64,000 nt of DNA from Acidobacteriota bacterium. Its GTDB lineage: Bacteria > Acidobacteriota > Polarisedimenticolia > Polarisedimenticolales > Polarisedimenticolaceae. Of this stretch, positions 1 to 9,600 are shown one piece after another. A program made the position numbers and the translations under genes. The notes below the pieces were generated by a model, which had not been told where the DNA came from, ran no database searches, and worked only from the letters and a program-made list of their open reading frames with translations. How positions within the stretch are numbered: position 1 is the stretch's first letter; every line of letters starts with the position of its first letter. The DNA lies in contig JAOTYK010000005.1 in the NCBI GenBank assembly GCA_029861955.1, positions 85,045-149,044 of the forward strand, in the 5' to 3' direction.

Positions 1-4
1 ACGG

Positions 5-1354
5 ATGCACCACGAGCTGCTGGAAAAGGCGTGCTCGTCCCTTGAGAAACTAGGCGATTGTGGGGTGGCCGCCCTGTTCTGGGGCGAAGACTTCGACCGC
101 GACGGCGTATCCAACCGATTGCGCGAGGCCCGCGGCCGCATCGCTGCGTTCCGCGAACGGGTCGACGCGCTGGACGACCAGCGCCGCGAGATCCTCGACG
201 GAATCGCCGGCGAAGAGCAGGACCTCGAGATGCTCGGCGCGGATCTCTACTACCTCCGGAAAGAGGAAGAGCGGCGTAAGAACGAATGGGTCATCGAACG
301 TGAAGTAAATCCACTGCCGGCCCGCAAGTCGCGGATGCCGTGGGCCCGGGGCGGCGAAGACGACCGGCGCTTCCGCCGCTCGCTCGGCGGTGCGCTGATG
401 ACCAGCATGCTGCTCGGGGCGCTGCTCCCGTGGATCCCGCTGCCGATCCCGGAGAGATTCGTGCCCGAGGACATCCCTCGGCGGCTCGCGCAACTCGTCC
501 GCGAGGAGAAGGCGCGCCTCGCGCCGCCGCCGCCGGCGCCGATCGATAAGCCGGAGCAACGCGACGAGGCCGAGAAACCGAAACCGGAAGAGCCACCCGA
601 GCCGAGCGAGCAACCCAACGAACCCGACGCGATCGCGCAGGCGCTGCCGGAACCGTCGACGAAGACCGACGAGCTGGCGCCAGCCAAGCCGTCCGTCGCT
701 GCGCCGGGCCCCCGGACGCAGGTGCGAACGGCAGGCATCCTCGCCTTCAAAGACAAGTTTGCGGGCCTCGCGAAGGACAAGGTCGCACCGAAACTCGGCG
801 CCGATGCACGCTACGGCATCGCCAGCGATTCGAGCGCCGCGGAGGCGCCGTCGCGTTCGATGTTGACGACGAACGCGCCCGGGTCGAGTGGCGGGATCAA
901 CATTTCGTCCCTCAGTCGGAATGTCGGCGGTGGGGGTGGTGGTGGCCCGGGAGGCGGCGGCGGCATGCACGGTGTGCAGATCGGGCGACAGAGCAGTTCG
1001 ATCGATTCGATCGGCGGAGGGGGCGGCGACCGTCCGCGTGCGGGTGGCGGCCATGGCTCGACCCGCACCGACGAGGAGATCCAGATAGTCTTCGACCGCT
1101 ACAAGGCAGCATTCTATCGTCTTTACAATCGCGAGCTGCGGAACGACCCGACGCTGCGAGGACAGATGGTTCTGCGATTGACGATCGAGCCCGACGGCAG
1201 CGTTTCGATGTGCGATCTCGAGTCCACCACGATCAACGCATCGGACCTGGCCACGCAGGTCGTGAACCGCGTCCGAATGATCAACTTCGGCGCGAAGGAA
1301 GGCGTCGATGCAATGACAATCGTCTACCCGATCGATTTCTTGCCGAAAGCATGA
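5..1354 (+). CDS. TonB-like protein with AgmX/PglI C-terminal domain
   Basis: This encodes a 449-residue inner-membrane protein laid out like an energy transducer of the TonB type. Residues 36-95 are charged and heptad-like, probably a cytoplasmic coiled coil. One hydrophobic segment lies at about 126-147. A Pro/Glu/Lys-rich periplasmic spacer (170-215) and a Gly-rich stretch (about 308-350) lead into a C-terminal domain (355-448) that I recognise as the AgmX/PglI type known from myxobacterial motility and TonB-like proteins. Such proteins usually work with ExbB/ExbD motors, which would lie upstream, outside the window. The first ATG is at base 5, so the true start may lie further upstream. 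The riboswitch-led surface operon follows by about 60 bases, so a role in powering an outer-membrane process is plausible but inferred. Confidence 0.7.
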   Translation: MHHELLEKACSSLEKLGDCGVAALFWGEDFDRDGVSNRLREARGRIAAFRERVDALDDQRREILDGIAGEEQDLEMLGADLYYLRKEEERRKNEWVIEREVNPLPARKSRMPWARGGEDDRRFRRSLGGALMTSMLLGALLPWIPLPIPERFVPEDIPRRLAQLVREEKARLAPPPPAPIDKPEQRDEAEKPKPEEPPEPSEQPNEPDAIAQALPEPSTKTDELAPAKPSVAAPGPRTQVRTAGILAFKDKFAGLAKDKVAPKLGADARYGIASDSSAAEAPSRSMLTTNAPGSSGGINISSLSRNVGGGGGGGPGGGGGMHGVQIGRQSSSIDSIGGGGGDRPRAGGGHGSTRTDEEIQIVFDRYKAAFYRLYNRELRNDPTLRGQMVLRLTIEPDGSVSMCDLESTTINASDLATQVVNRVRMINFGAKEGVDAMTIVYPIDFLPKA

Positions 1355-1411
1355 AGCGAGAACAAACCAACGATGGAGAGGACTATCTGATCCGCTGACA
1401 AGCGAGCGATT

Positions 1412-1500
1412 TTGACAAGGGCAAACCCGTCGAAAGGCGGGGACGCAAAGTCACCGGTCTAACGGGCCTCGAGCAGGCCTTAGGACAGCGGGACCGCCGG
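1412..1500 (+). promoter_or_regulatory. Cyclic-di-GMP-I (GEMM) riboswitch
   Basis: The sequence carries the conserved blocks of the GEMM-I aptamer in order: GGGCAAACC at 1419-1427, a GAAA tetraloop at 1432-1435, GGGACGCAAAG at 1440-1450, a GGTCTAA receptor-like block at 1456-1462, a stem-loop at 1466-1481, then AGGACAGCGGGACCG ending near 1497. This class binds cyclic di-GMP and controls motility, adhesion and surface genes. The next gene downstream on the same strand, starting 81 bases later, encodes a giant DUF11 surface protein. I see no T-rich terminator between aptamer and start codon, so control of translation initiation seems likelier than termination. Confidence 0.93.
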
Positions 1501-1580
1501 AATCAGCCACCGAGCGTCCTGGATGCCTCGGTGTCGTGTCCCGGCGATCCCATCGCGCGGCGAGCGGCTCGAGGACATCA

Positions 1581-4500
1581 ATGACTAGCAGTGTTCATGA
1601 TCGAAGGAGATGGGACGGCAGGAGAGCGATTCTCCTGTCGCTGGCGCTCTTCGCCGTCATGGCGGGTTCGTCGCTCGACGTCTCTGCGTGCCAGGCATTC
1701 GGCGGAGTGATCGACGGCTTCGTCGACCCGATCCCTCCGTCCCAGGTCCAGATCGACGGCAACTGCACGATCCGAAACTTCCCGGCCTCCAACCCGCTGA
1801 CGACCAACTTCAGCTTCTTCACGCAGCCCGGCCAGACCCAGGAACGCTGGCTGATCGTCTTCGACAACGTCGTCCACACCGGCCAGATGTCCTGCAACTC
1901 GGTGTTGGGCCACAAGATCTGGTTTACGAACGGCTCGTCAACGACGATCCAGGAGGACTGTCAAAACCTCCTGATCCCCGTCGAAAAGATCGAGAAGGAC
2001 AATCCGCCGGGGCCGCCGGTTGTCTCCGTTGGCGTCCCCTTCACATGGACGCTTACGATCCCGGTCCTGTTCGACCCCGCGACCGAAACAGTCATCCAGC
2101 TCGACGGATCGCCCAACGACCTCCACGGCATCACGGTCGTCGACGACCTGAACGAAACCGGTGTCGATCTGACCTATCTCGGCCATGTCGCCTACTGGCT
2201 TGACGACAACACGCCCGTGCCCCTCACGTTCTCGAACGTCGGCGGCGTGCTGACCTTCGACAACATCCCCATCGTCGATGCCGGGCGGCAGTTCGTCGTC
2301 GAACTGACGGTGGTCCTTGAAGACACGCCGACCAACGCATCCGGCACGCAGTTCGTCAACACCGCACGCTGGAGCTTCGGCCGCCTGATCGAGGGCATCT
2401 TCTACGAGCCGCTCCCCGGCGAATGGGGCATCTCCGAGCCGCTGACGATCGCCGCACCCGAGTTGGTCGTCACCAAGACCGGCCCCGCCACGATGAACCT
2501 CGCCGAGTGGGGCGAGTTCGTGCTCGATGTCCACAATGCCGGGCTGTCCGAAGCCTGGGACACCACCCTGCGCGACCTGCTGCCCGACGGTCCGACCGGC
2601 GGGATGTGCGATCTCGCGCCGGAGATCCTGAGCGCGCGTGTGTTCGCCGCCGACGGCGTCACCCCGGTCCCGGGCAAGGGACCGCTCGTCGAGGGTGCGG
2701 ACTACACAGTGACCTGGGCGGGCGCCCCCACCTGCCGACTCGAGATCGTCACGACGACCGCGAATGCCTCCATCGAAGCGGACGAGCGAATGGTCATCCG
2801 CTACCGTACTCAACTCGACGGCGACACCCAGGACGGCGTCCCGCTGACCAACGTCGCCGGCGCCATCCGCTGGTTCAATGGCGACGACGGGGTCAGCGAC
2901 CGCATCGTCTACGACCGCGTGCTGACTGACGGCACCGTCGGGACGGCGGATCACCAGGACGCGCACACCGTCAACGCCGACCTGACCGGCTTCTTCTTCG
3001 AGAAGACGGTTGCCAACCTCGCGTCGGGGGCCAACCCCGCCACGACCGCCGCGCCCGGCGACACACTGCGCTACACGCTGCGCTTCCGCACGACCGACGA
3101 CTCGCTTACGAACTTCTCGATCGTCGACGAACCCGACGCGCTCAACGTATCGCCGGTGTTCGTCCCCGGCACGCTGTCGCTCGTCACCGTCCCCGCGGGC
3201 GCCGACACCAGCGGCACCTCCGCCATCGGTGGCGCCGCAGGGACCGGCGTGATCGACGTCCGAAACCTGTCGACGCCGACGGGCGGCGAGGTGGTCATCG
3301 AGTTCGACATCACACTGGCCGCGACGATTCCCGACGGAACGATCGCAACGAACCAGGCGTCGCTATTCGACTCGGGCGGCTCGCTCGTCGCGCCCAGCGA
3401 CGACCCGTTCGTCAACGGCGCGGCGTCACCGGACGTTGCGGGAGACGAGGACCCGACGCGGATCACGATCGTGTCGTCTCCGGCGTTCGAGGTGCAGAAG
3501 ATCTCGGCGGATCTCACCGGCGATCCCGCGGTCCTGCTGGCCGGCGAGACGCTGCGGTACACGATCACCGTCCGCAACGTCGGCGACGCCGAAGCCGTGG
3601 ATGCCGTGCTGCGTGACGCGGTGCCGGTCAACACGTCCTACGTCCCGGGCAGCACAACATTGAACGGAGCGCCGGTTGCCGACATCGGCGGCCTGTCGCC
3701 GCTGGTCAACGGGATGCCGATCAACACACCGGCCGACCCGACGCCGGGAACGATGCCGGCCGACCCGGCTGCGGTCGCCACGATCACGTTCGACGTGATC
3801 GTCGACCCCGGAGTCCTGGACGGCACGATCATCTCGAACCAGGGATTCGTCAGCGCCGTGCAAGGTGGTGTCGTCGACCAGCCGTCGGATGATCCAACGA
3901 CCCCGATCGCCGACGACCCGACGCAAGACGTCGTCGGCAACCTGCCGCTGATCTATGCCGAGAAGAGTGTCCAGCTGTTCGGCGATCTCGGCACACCGGG
4001 AATCGTTGACCCCGGAGACGTGCTGCGCTACACGATCGTCGTTCAGAACTCTGCGGCGATCGACGCGACCGGCATCGTGCTCACCGACAACGTGCCTGCG
4101 GACACGTCCTACGTCGCCGACACGACATTGCTCGACGGCACGCCGTACGGCCAACCGGACGGTGGGGTCTTCCCGCTTATTGCCGGGGTGTCGATCGGCA
4201 CGCTCGCCGCGAACTCGGCCGCCACCGTGCAGTTCGACCTACGGGTCGCCGCGGGCACGCCGACCGGGACCGTGATCAGCAACCAGGCGACGGTCTCGAG
4301 CACCGAGCTTCCCGACGTGCTCACCGACGGCGACGGCGACCCGACCACCGGCCCCGAGCCGACGGTCGTGGTGGTCGGCGACGTGCAGCAATTGGCCATC
4401 ACGAAACAGGTCGCAGTGGTCGGCGGCGGGCCGGCCGTCCCGGGCGCAGAACTCGAATATCTCGTACGCGTCACCAATATCGGCGCGGTCCCGGCATTAG

Positions 4501-6674
4501 GCGTTGTGATCACCGACGACCTCGACGCTCCACAACCGGGACAGCTTGCCTACGTACCGGGCAGCGCGACCATGAACGGAGCGACAGCGGGTGTGAGCTT
4601 CAGCGGCTCGACGATCACGGCCGATTACGCGTCGGCCCGTGGCGAGCTGGCGCCGGGCGAGGTGGTAACCCTCCGCTTCCGGACGATTCTCGACCCGGGT
4701 CTCGTGCAGGGCACGACCGTGACGAATACCGGTGTCGTCACCTGGAACAACCCGATCCGCAACGCCAGTGCGAGCGTCTCGTTCGTCGTCGGCGGCATTC
4801 CGGGAGTATCGACCGTCAACGGCAGCGTGTGGCACGACGCCAACTTCGACGATGTCCGCGACGCCGGCGAGCGACGTCTCGGCGGCTGGTCTGTCGAGCT
4901 CTACCGCGACGGCGTGCGAGTTCTGACGGTACCGACCGATGTCGACGGCGATTGGCGAATCGTCGGCCTCGATCCGAATCAGGGTACCGGGATCGCCTAC
5001 GAGGTTCGCTTCCTGGCGCCCGGCGCTGGACCGTCCTCGGCAGCGTTGGGCGACGCCGACTCGGCGTTTACCGACGGGATGCACCGCATATCCGACATCG
5101 TCGTCCCGCCCGACGCCACACTGCAGGGTCTGAACCTGCCGATCGATCCCAACGGCGTGGTCTACAACTCACTCTCGCGGGTGCCGGTCCCCGGCGTCAC
5201 CTTGACGCTGCTCGATGCCGGCAGCGGGACCCCGCTGCCCGGCGCCTGCTTCGACGACCCCGCGCAGCAGGGACAAGTGACGCTGCCGGACGGGTACTAC
5301 AAGTTCGACCTCAACTTCGGCGACTCGGCCTGCCCGAGCGGCGCGGAATACCTCCTCGATGTTCGGGCGCCGGCGAGCTCCGGGACGTTCGTGGGAGCCT
5401 CGCAGATCATCCCGCCGACGAGTGGAGCGGCGACTGCGGCGTTCGTGGTGCCGACCTGCCCGGGCTCCATCGACGATACGGTTCCGGCGACCGCCCAGTT
5501 CTGCGAGGTGCAGCCGTCCGAGTTTGCGCCCGGTGCCGCGGTGCCGCCGCGAACGACCGGGACGAACTATCACCTGCGCCTGATGTTCGACGGCACACGT
5601 GCACCGGGATCCAGCCAGATCTTCAACAATCACGTGCCGGTCGATCCGGTGCTGGGCGGGACGCTGGCGCTGACGAAGACCTCACCGCTGCGAACCGTGA
5701 CACGCGGCCAGCAAGTGCCGTATCGCATCGTCTTGAACAACCTCTCCGGCTCACTACTGACCGACGCCGATGTCGTCGATACGATCCCTCCGGGCTTCGT
5801 CTACGTCGAGGGCTCGGCGCTACTGGACGGCGTTCCGGCCGAGCCGACGGTGCTTGGACGCGAACTGCGCTGGAACGGCCTGACGATCGCGGGTCTCGAG
5901 ACGCGCACCTTCGACCTATTGCTGACGGTCGGCGCCGGCGTCGGCGACGGATCGTTCGTCAACCGTGTGACCGTCGTCAACGCCTTCAGCGGCACCCAGA
6001 TCTCGGGCGAGGCGACCGCGACCGTGCGGGTCGTTCCGGACCCGACGTTCGATTGCACCGATGTGATCGGCCGCGTCTTCGACGATGTCGATCGCAACGG
6101 GATTCAGGACGAAGGCGAGCTCGGTATTGCCGGCGTGCGCGTCGTCACCCCGCGTGGACTGCGCGCGACGACGGACGAGCACGGCCGCTACCATATAACC
6201 TGCGCGATCGTGCCCAACGAGAACCGCGGCAGCACATTCGTTCTCAAGCTGGACGATCGCACGCTGCCGAGCGGATTCCGCTTAACTACCGATGCGGTAC
6301 AGGTAAAGCGCGCGACACGCGGCAAGGCGCTGCGCATCGCATTCGGCGCGACGATCCATCGTGTGGTCGGCATCGACCTATCGGACGCCGCGTTCGAGCC
6401 CGATGCGACCGAGGTACGCGTCCAGTGGCGGCCGCGCATCGAACGGCTGCTCGACGAGTTGCGAAAGGCGCCGTCGCTGTTGCGCCTGTCGTACGTCGCA
6501 GACACGGAAGAACTCAGGCTTGTCGAGCGGCGGATGGAGGCGATTCACCGCCGCGTCACCGAGGCCTGGGAGGCGTCCGGGACACCGTACCCGCTGACGA
6601 TCGAGCCCGAAATCTTCTGGCGCCTCGGCGGGCCACCCGAACGGTCTGTCGTGCGTTCGAAGGGCGGGAGGTGA
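1581..6674 (+). CDS. Giant DUF11-repeat surface protein with SdrD-B-like and C-terminal OmpA-like domains
   Basis: This is a 1697-residue exported protein. The ATG at 1581 is preferred over an upstream GTG at 1536 because GAGGA lies 6 bases before it and a signal peptide follows (basic stretch, hydrophobic core ending near residue 38). DUF11-type beta-sandwich repeats, with the recurring pattern 'K...PG..L.Y.I.V.N.G', begin near residues 293, 470, 635, 790, 937 and 1361. SdrD B-like modules ('GSVWHDANFDDVRDAGE', 'GRVFDDVDRNGIQDEGE') begin near 1078 and 1493. The last 110 residues resemble an OmpA-like fold. DUF11 proteins are usually adhesins or cell-surface stalk proteins. The gene lies behind a c-di-GMP riboswitch and 4 bases before a large outer-membrane gene, so it is probably a c-di-GMP-controlled surface structure. 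The ligand is unknown. Confidence 0.85.
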   Translation: MTSSVHDRRRWDGRRAILLSLALFAVMAGSSLDVSACQAFGGVIDGFVDPIPPSQVQIDGNCTIRNFPASNPLTTNFSFFTQPGQTQERWLIVFDNVVHTGQMSCNSVLGHKIWFTNGSSTTIQEDCQNLLIPVEKIEKDNPPGPPVVSVGVPFTWTLTIPVLFDPATETVIQLDGSPNDLHGITVVDDLNETGVDLTYLGHVAYWLDDNTPVPLTFSNVGGVLTFDNIPIVDAGRQFVVELTVVLEDTPTNASGTQFVNTARWSFGRLIEGIFYEPLPGEWGISEPLTIAAPELVVTKTGPATMNLAEWGEFVLDVHNAGLSEAWDTTLRDLLPDGPTGGMCDLAPEILSARVFAADGVTPVPGKGPLVEGADYTVTWAGAPTCRLEIVTTTANASIEADERMVIRYRTQLDGDTQDGVPLTNVAGAIRWFNGDDGVSDRIVYDRVLTDGTVGTADHQDAHTVNADLTGFFFEKTVANLASGANPATTAAPGDTLRYTLRFRTTDDSLTNFSIVDEPDALNVSPVFVPGTLSLVTVPAGADTSGTSAIGGAAGTGVIDVRNLSTPTGGEVVIEFDITLAATIPDGTIATNQASLFDSGGSLVAPSDDPFVNGAASPDVAGDEDPTRITIVSSPAFEVQKISADLTGDPAVLLAGETLRYTITVRNVGDAEAVDAVLRDAVPVNTSYVPGSTTLNGAPVADIGGLSPLVNGMPINTPADPTPGTMPADPAAVATITFDVIVDPGVLDGTIISNQGFVSAVQGGVVDQPSDDPTTPIADDPTQDVVGNLPLIYAEKSVQLFGDLGTPGIVDPGDVLRYTIVVQNSAAIDATGIVLTDNVPADTSYVADTTLLDGTPYGQPDGGVFPLIAGVSIGTLAANSAATVQFDLRVAAGTPTGTVISNQATVSSTELPDVLTDGDGDPTTGPEPTVVVVGDVQQLAITKQVAVVGGGPAVPGAELEYLVRVTNIGAVPALGVVITDDLDAPQPGQLAYVPGSATMNGATAGVSFSGSTITADYASARGELAPGEVVTLRFRTILDPGLVQGTTVTNTGVVTWNNPIRNASASVSFVVGGIPGVSTVNGSVWHDANFDDVRDAGERRLGGWSVELYRDGVRVLTVPTDVDGDWRIVGLDPNQGTGIAYEVRFLAPGAGPSSAALGDADSAFTDGMHRISDIVVPPDATLQGLNLPIDPNGVVYNSLSRVPVPGVTLTLLDAGSGTPLPGACFDDPAQQGQVTLPDGYYKFDLNFGDSACPSGAEYLLDVRAPASSGTFVGASQIIPPTSGAATAAFVVPTCPGSIDDTVPATAQFCEVQPSEFAPGAAVPPRTTGTNYHLRLMFDGTRAPGSSQIFNNHVPVDPVLGGTLALTKTSPLRTVTRGQQVPYRIVLNNLSGSLLTDADVVDTIPPGFVYVEGSALLDGVPAEPTVLGRELRWNGLTIAGLETRTFDLLLTVGAGVGDGSFVNRVTVVNAFSGTQISGEATATVRVVPDPTFDCTDVIGRVFDDVDRNGIQDEGELGIAGVRVVTPRGLRATTDEHGRYHITCAIVPNENRGSTFVLKLDDRTLPSGFRLTTDAVQVKRATRGKALRIAFGATIHRVVGIDLSDAAFEPDATEVRVQWRPRIERLLDELRKAPSLLRLSYVADTEELRLVERRMEAIHRRVTEAWEASGTPYPLTIEPEIFWRLGGPPERSVVRSKGGR

Positions 6675-6678
6675 CGAC

Positions 6679-9600
6679 ATGAAGTACACCTCGCCGTTCC
6701 TGTTGCTCGCTATTCTCGCCGCTGTGATGCCTGCGTTCGCGGAGTCTGTCGATACGGCGTCGCCGGGCGAATCCGTCGAACGCCATCTGTCGGTCGATCA
6801 GACGTTCCGCCGTTGGTCTCACGATCCCACTCTGCTAGATGTCGAGCGCGGTGACCGGCTCGAGACCCGGCAGGTCGATGCAGAAGCGTTCGAGACAGTC
6901 AAGCTGAAGAACGTGATGCCGCCGATCCGGTTCGAGTCCGGCGTCGCCGACATCCCCCCGAACTACGTGGACAAGCTGAATCGCCTGCTCGACGGCATGC
7001 GCCACCGCCGCAACGTGCGGGTGCACTTCGTCGGCCACGCCGATTCGCAACCGCTTTCGGACTCGCTCGTGCGTGTGTTCGGAGACAATGCGGGCCTGTC
7101 GCGCGAACGCGCAGGAGAGGTCGCCGAGCACTTCAAGAACATCCTCGATCTGGCCCCCGAAGCCATCAGCTACGAGTGGTTGGGCGACACGGATCCGATC
7201 GCGTCCAATCTGAACGAGTCGGGCCGCGCGCAGAATCGTCGCGTCGAGGTCGAACTCTGGTACGACGAGGCCCGCGATGCAAAGCGAGACGAGGAGATCG
7301 TCGTCTCGGACGATATACGGCGCGTCAAGGTCTGCCGGATGGAGACCGTCTGTAAGTTGCGCTACCTCGAAGGCCACGCGCGACGAGCGCGGGTTCGCAA
7401 TCTCGTGGTCCCGCTCCGCTTCGTCGACGAAAGCACGCCGATCCCCACAGAGTTTGTCCGCCAGGTCAGCCAGGTGCTCGACAACCTCCGTGGCAAGACG
7501 AATGTTGCCGCGCGCTTTATCGGTTACACCGACGATGCCCCGCTTACGGGCCGCGTGGAACGCATCTACGGCGATCACCTGTCGCTATCGAAGTCGCGGG
7601 CTCTCCGCGTCGCACTTGCGATGCAAGAGGCGTTGGCGCTTCCGAGTGCCAGGGTCGAAAGCGACGGTCGAGGAGCGGCACGCCCGATCGCGTCGAACGC
7701 GACTGCCCACGGGCAAGCGCTCAACCGCCGCGTAGAAGTGGAGTTCTGGTACGACGACCCGCTCCAGGAGTTGCCCGAAGAACCCGGCCCCTGCCCCGAT
7801 GACTCCGGTGACGAGTTCGTCACGAGGGTCTACGATCCGCCGTGGGGCCGGATCGATACGCTCGAGCTCGAGAACGGTCAACCGACGGTGCCTGTCGGGC
7901 TCGCGTCGACCCTCCAGCGTGCGCTGGGGGATGTCGCCGACCGCGACAATCCGCGGGTGCGATTCGTCGGTTACACGGAGAACGCGCACCTCGACCGGCG
8001 CACGGCGTCGGTCTACGGTGACGATATCGGCCTGTCCGCGGCCCGAGCACGACGTGCACGCGAGATCGTGATGCAACACCCGCTTCTGACCGGCGCGAAC
8101 GGCGAGCACGAGGGTCGTGGCTACGTGCAGTCTGACGATGTCGTCAACGCCGGCTTCATCCAGGGCGAGAGTTCGTTCGTACGTGTCCAGGTCGTTTACG
8201 ACGAGCCGCAACCGATCGACGACTGGGATGGCGTGGACGTGACGCCGATAACGCGCGAACTGACTCCGAAGAGTCCCTACGAACTGAACGTCATGCGAAT
8301 CACGGTCGACGGCGACCCGATCGACGATCCCCAACGCAGCTCGTCCGATGTTCAGCGCTGCACCGACGTGGCACTCGACTCGGTTGACATAAGCTTCCGC
8401 TTCGACAACCTCGAATCGCGTCGCCGGCTGGCCGTCGCGGCGACGCCGTCGTCGATCGCGTTTCACGGTGCGTATGCCCCGGTCGTTCGATTCCGCGCGT
8501 ACGACAACTACTCCAGCTTCATCGAGCGTGCCGAAGTACGCATCCTCGAGCCGGGACAGTCTCCGAGTGCGTCGCCGATTGCGATCGCCGTCGTTGACGA
8601 AACGGGTCGCGCCGAGTGGCCGGTGTCCCTCGAGCCGACCGCGGGACCCGTGCGCGAGTTGCGTTACGTTCTGCGCGTATACGACTCCAGGGGTCGGTAC
8701 GACGAAACGGAGCCCCGCCCGCTGTGGCTCTACGCGGGGGCCGAGGCGATGCCGAACCCGGCCTCGGATTCGACCGCCTACGGCGAGTCCGCACTGGTTC
8801 GTGGGAAGATTCCGGTCGAAGGCGGCACCGTCACCGTGCGCGGTGGCGCGATCCCCGCGGGCCACACAGTCTGGGTCGCGGGCCGTCAAGTACCGGTTGA
8901 TGACAGCGGCGCGTTCATTGCCGAGGAGATCCTCCCGCCCGGTGCCCACACGGTCGAAGTTGCGGTGCTCGACGCTGACGGGAACGGCAGTCTCTACCTG
9001 CGCGACCTCGAGTTCGGCGGTCGCGACTTGTTCATGGTCGGGATGGCGGATCTCACGCTGTCCGCGTCGAGCTCGAGCGGCCCCGCCGAACTGCTCGAAG
9101 GCAATAACGCAACCCAACCGGCCGATTCGTCCTTCGACGGCCGCCTGGCGTTCTATGTCGACGGCGAGCTAAAGAACCGCTGGCGCCTGACGGCAAGCGC
9201 AGACACGCGCGAGGGACCGGTCGATGAGCTGTTCAGCAACTTCCTCGACAAGTCGCCTGACGCGCTGTTCCGACGCCTCGACCCGGAAGACCACTACCCG
9301 ACCTTTGGCGACGACAGCGTCGTCGAGGAGACCGCACCTACACAGGGCAAGCTCTACGTCAAGATGAGCCGCGGCGAGAACTACGGCGTCTGGGGCAACT
9401 TCGAGGTCGACTACCTCGGCAACGAACTGGCCCACGTCGATCGCGGGCTCTACGGAGCGAACGGTCACTACGAGTCCGACACAACGACGAGCTTCGGAGA
9501 GAAGACACTGGCCGTTGACGCGTTCGCGGCCGAACCGGGGACGATCGGTAGCCACGAGCGCTTCCGCGGAACCGGAGGGTCGCTGTACTGGCTGCGCCAT

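Noticed and set aside
4829..6682. 617-codon plus-strand frame inside the DUF11 gene
   Set aside because: Arginine-rich shadow frame; the DUF11 and SdrD-B motifs lie in the other frame.
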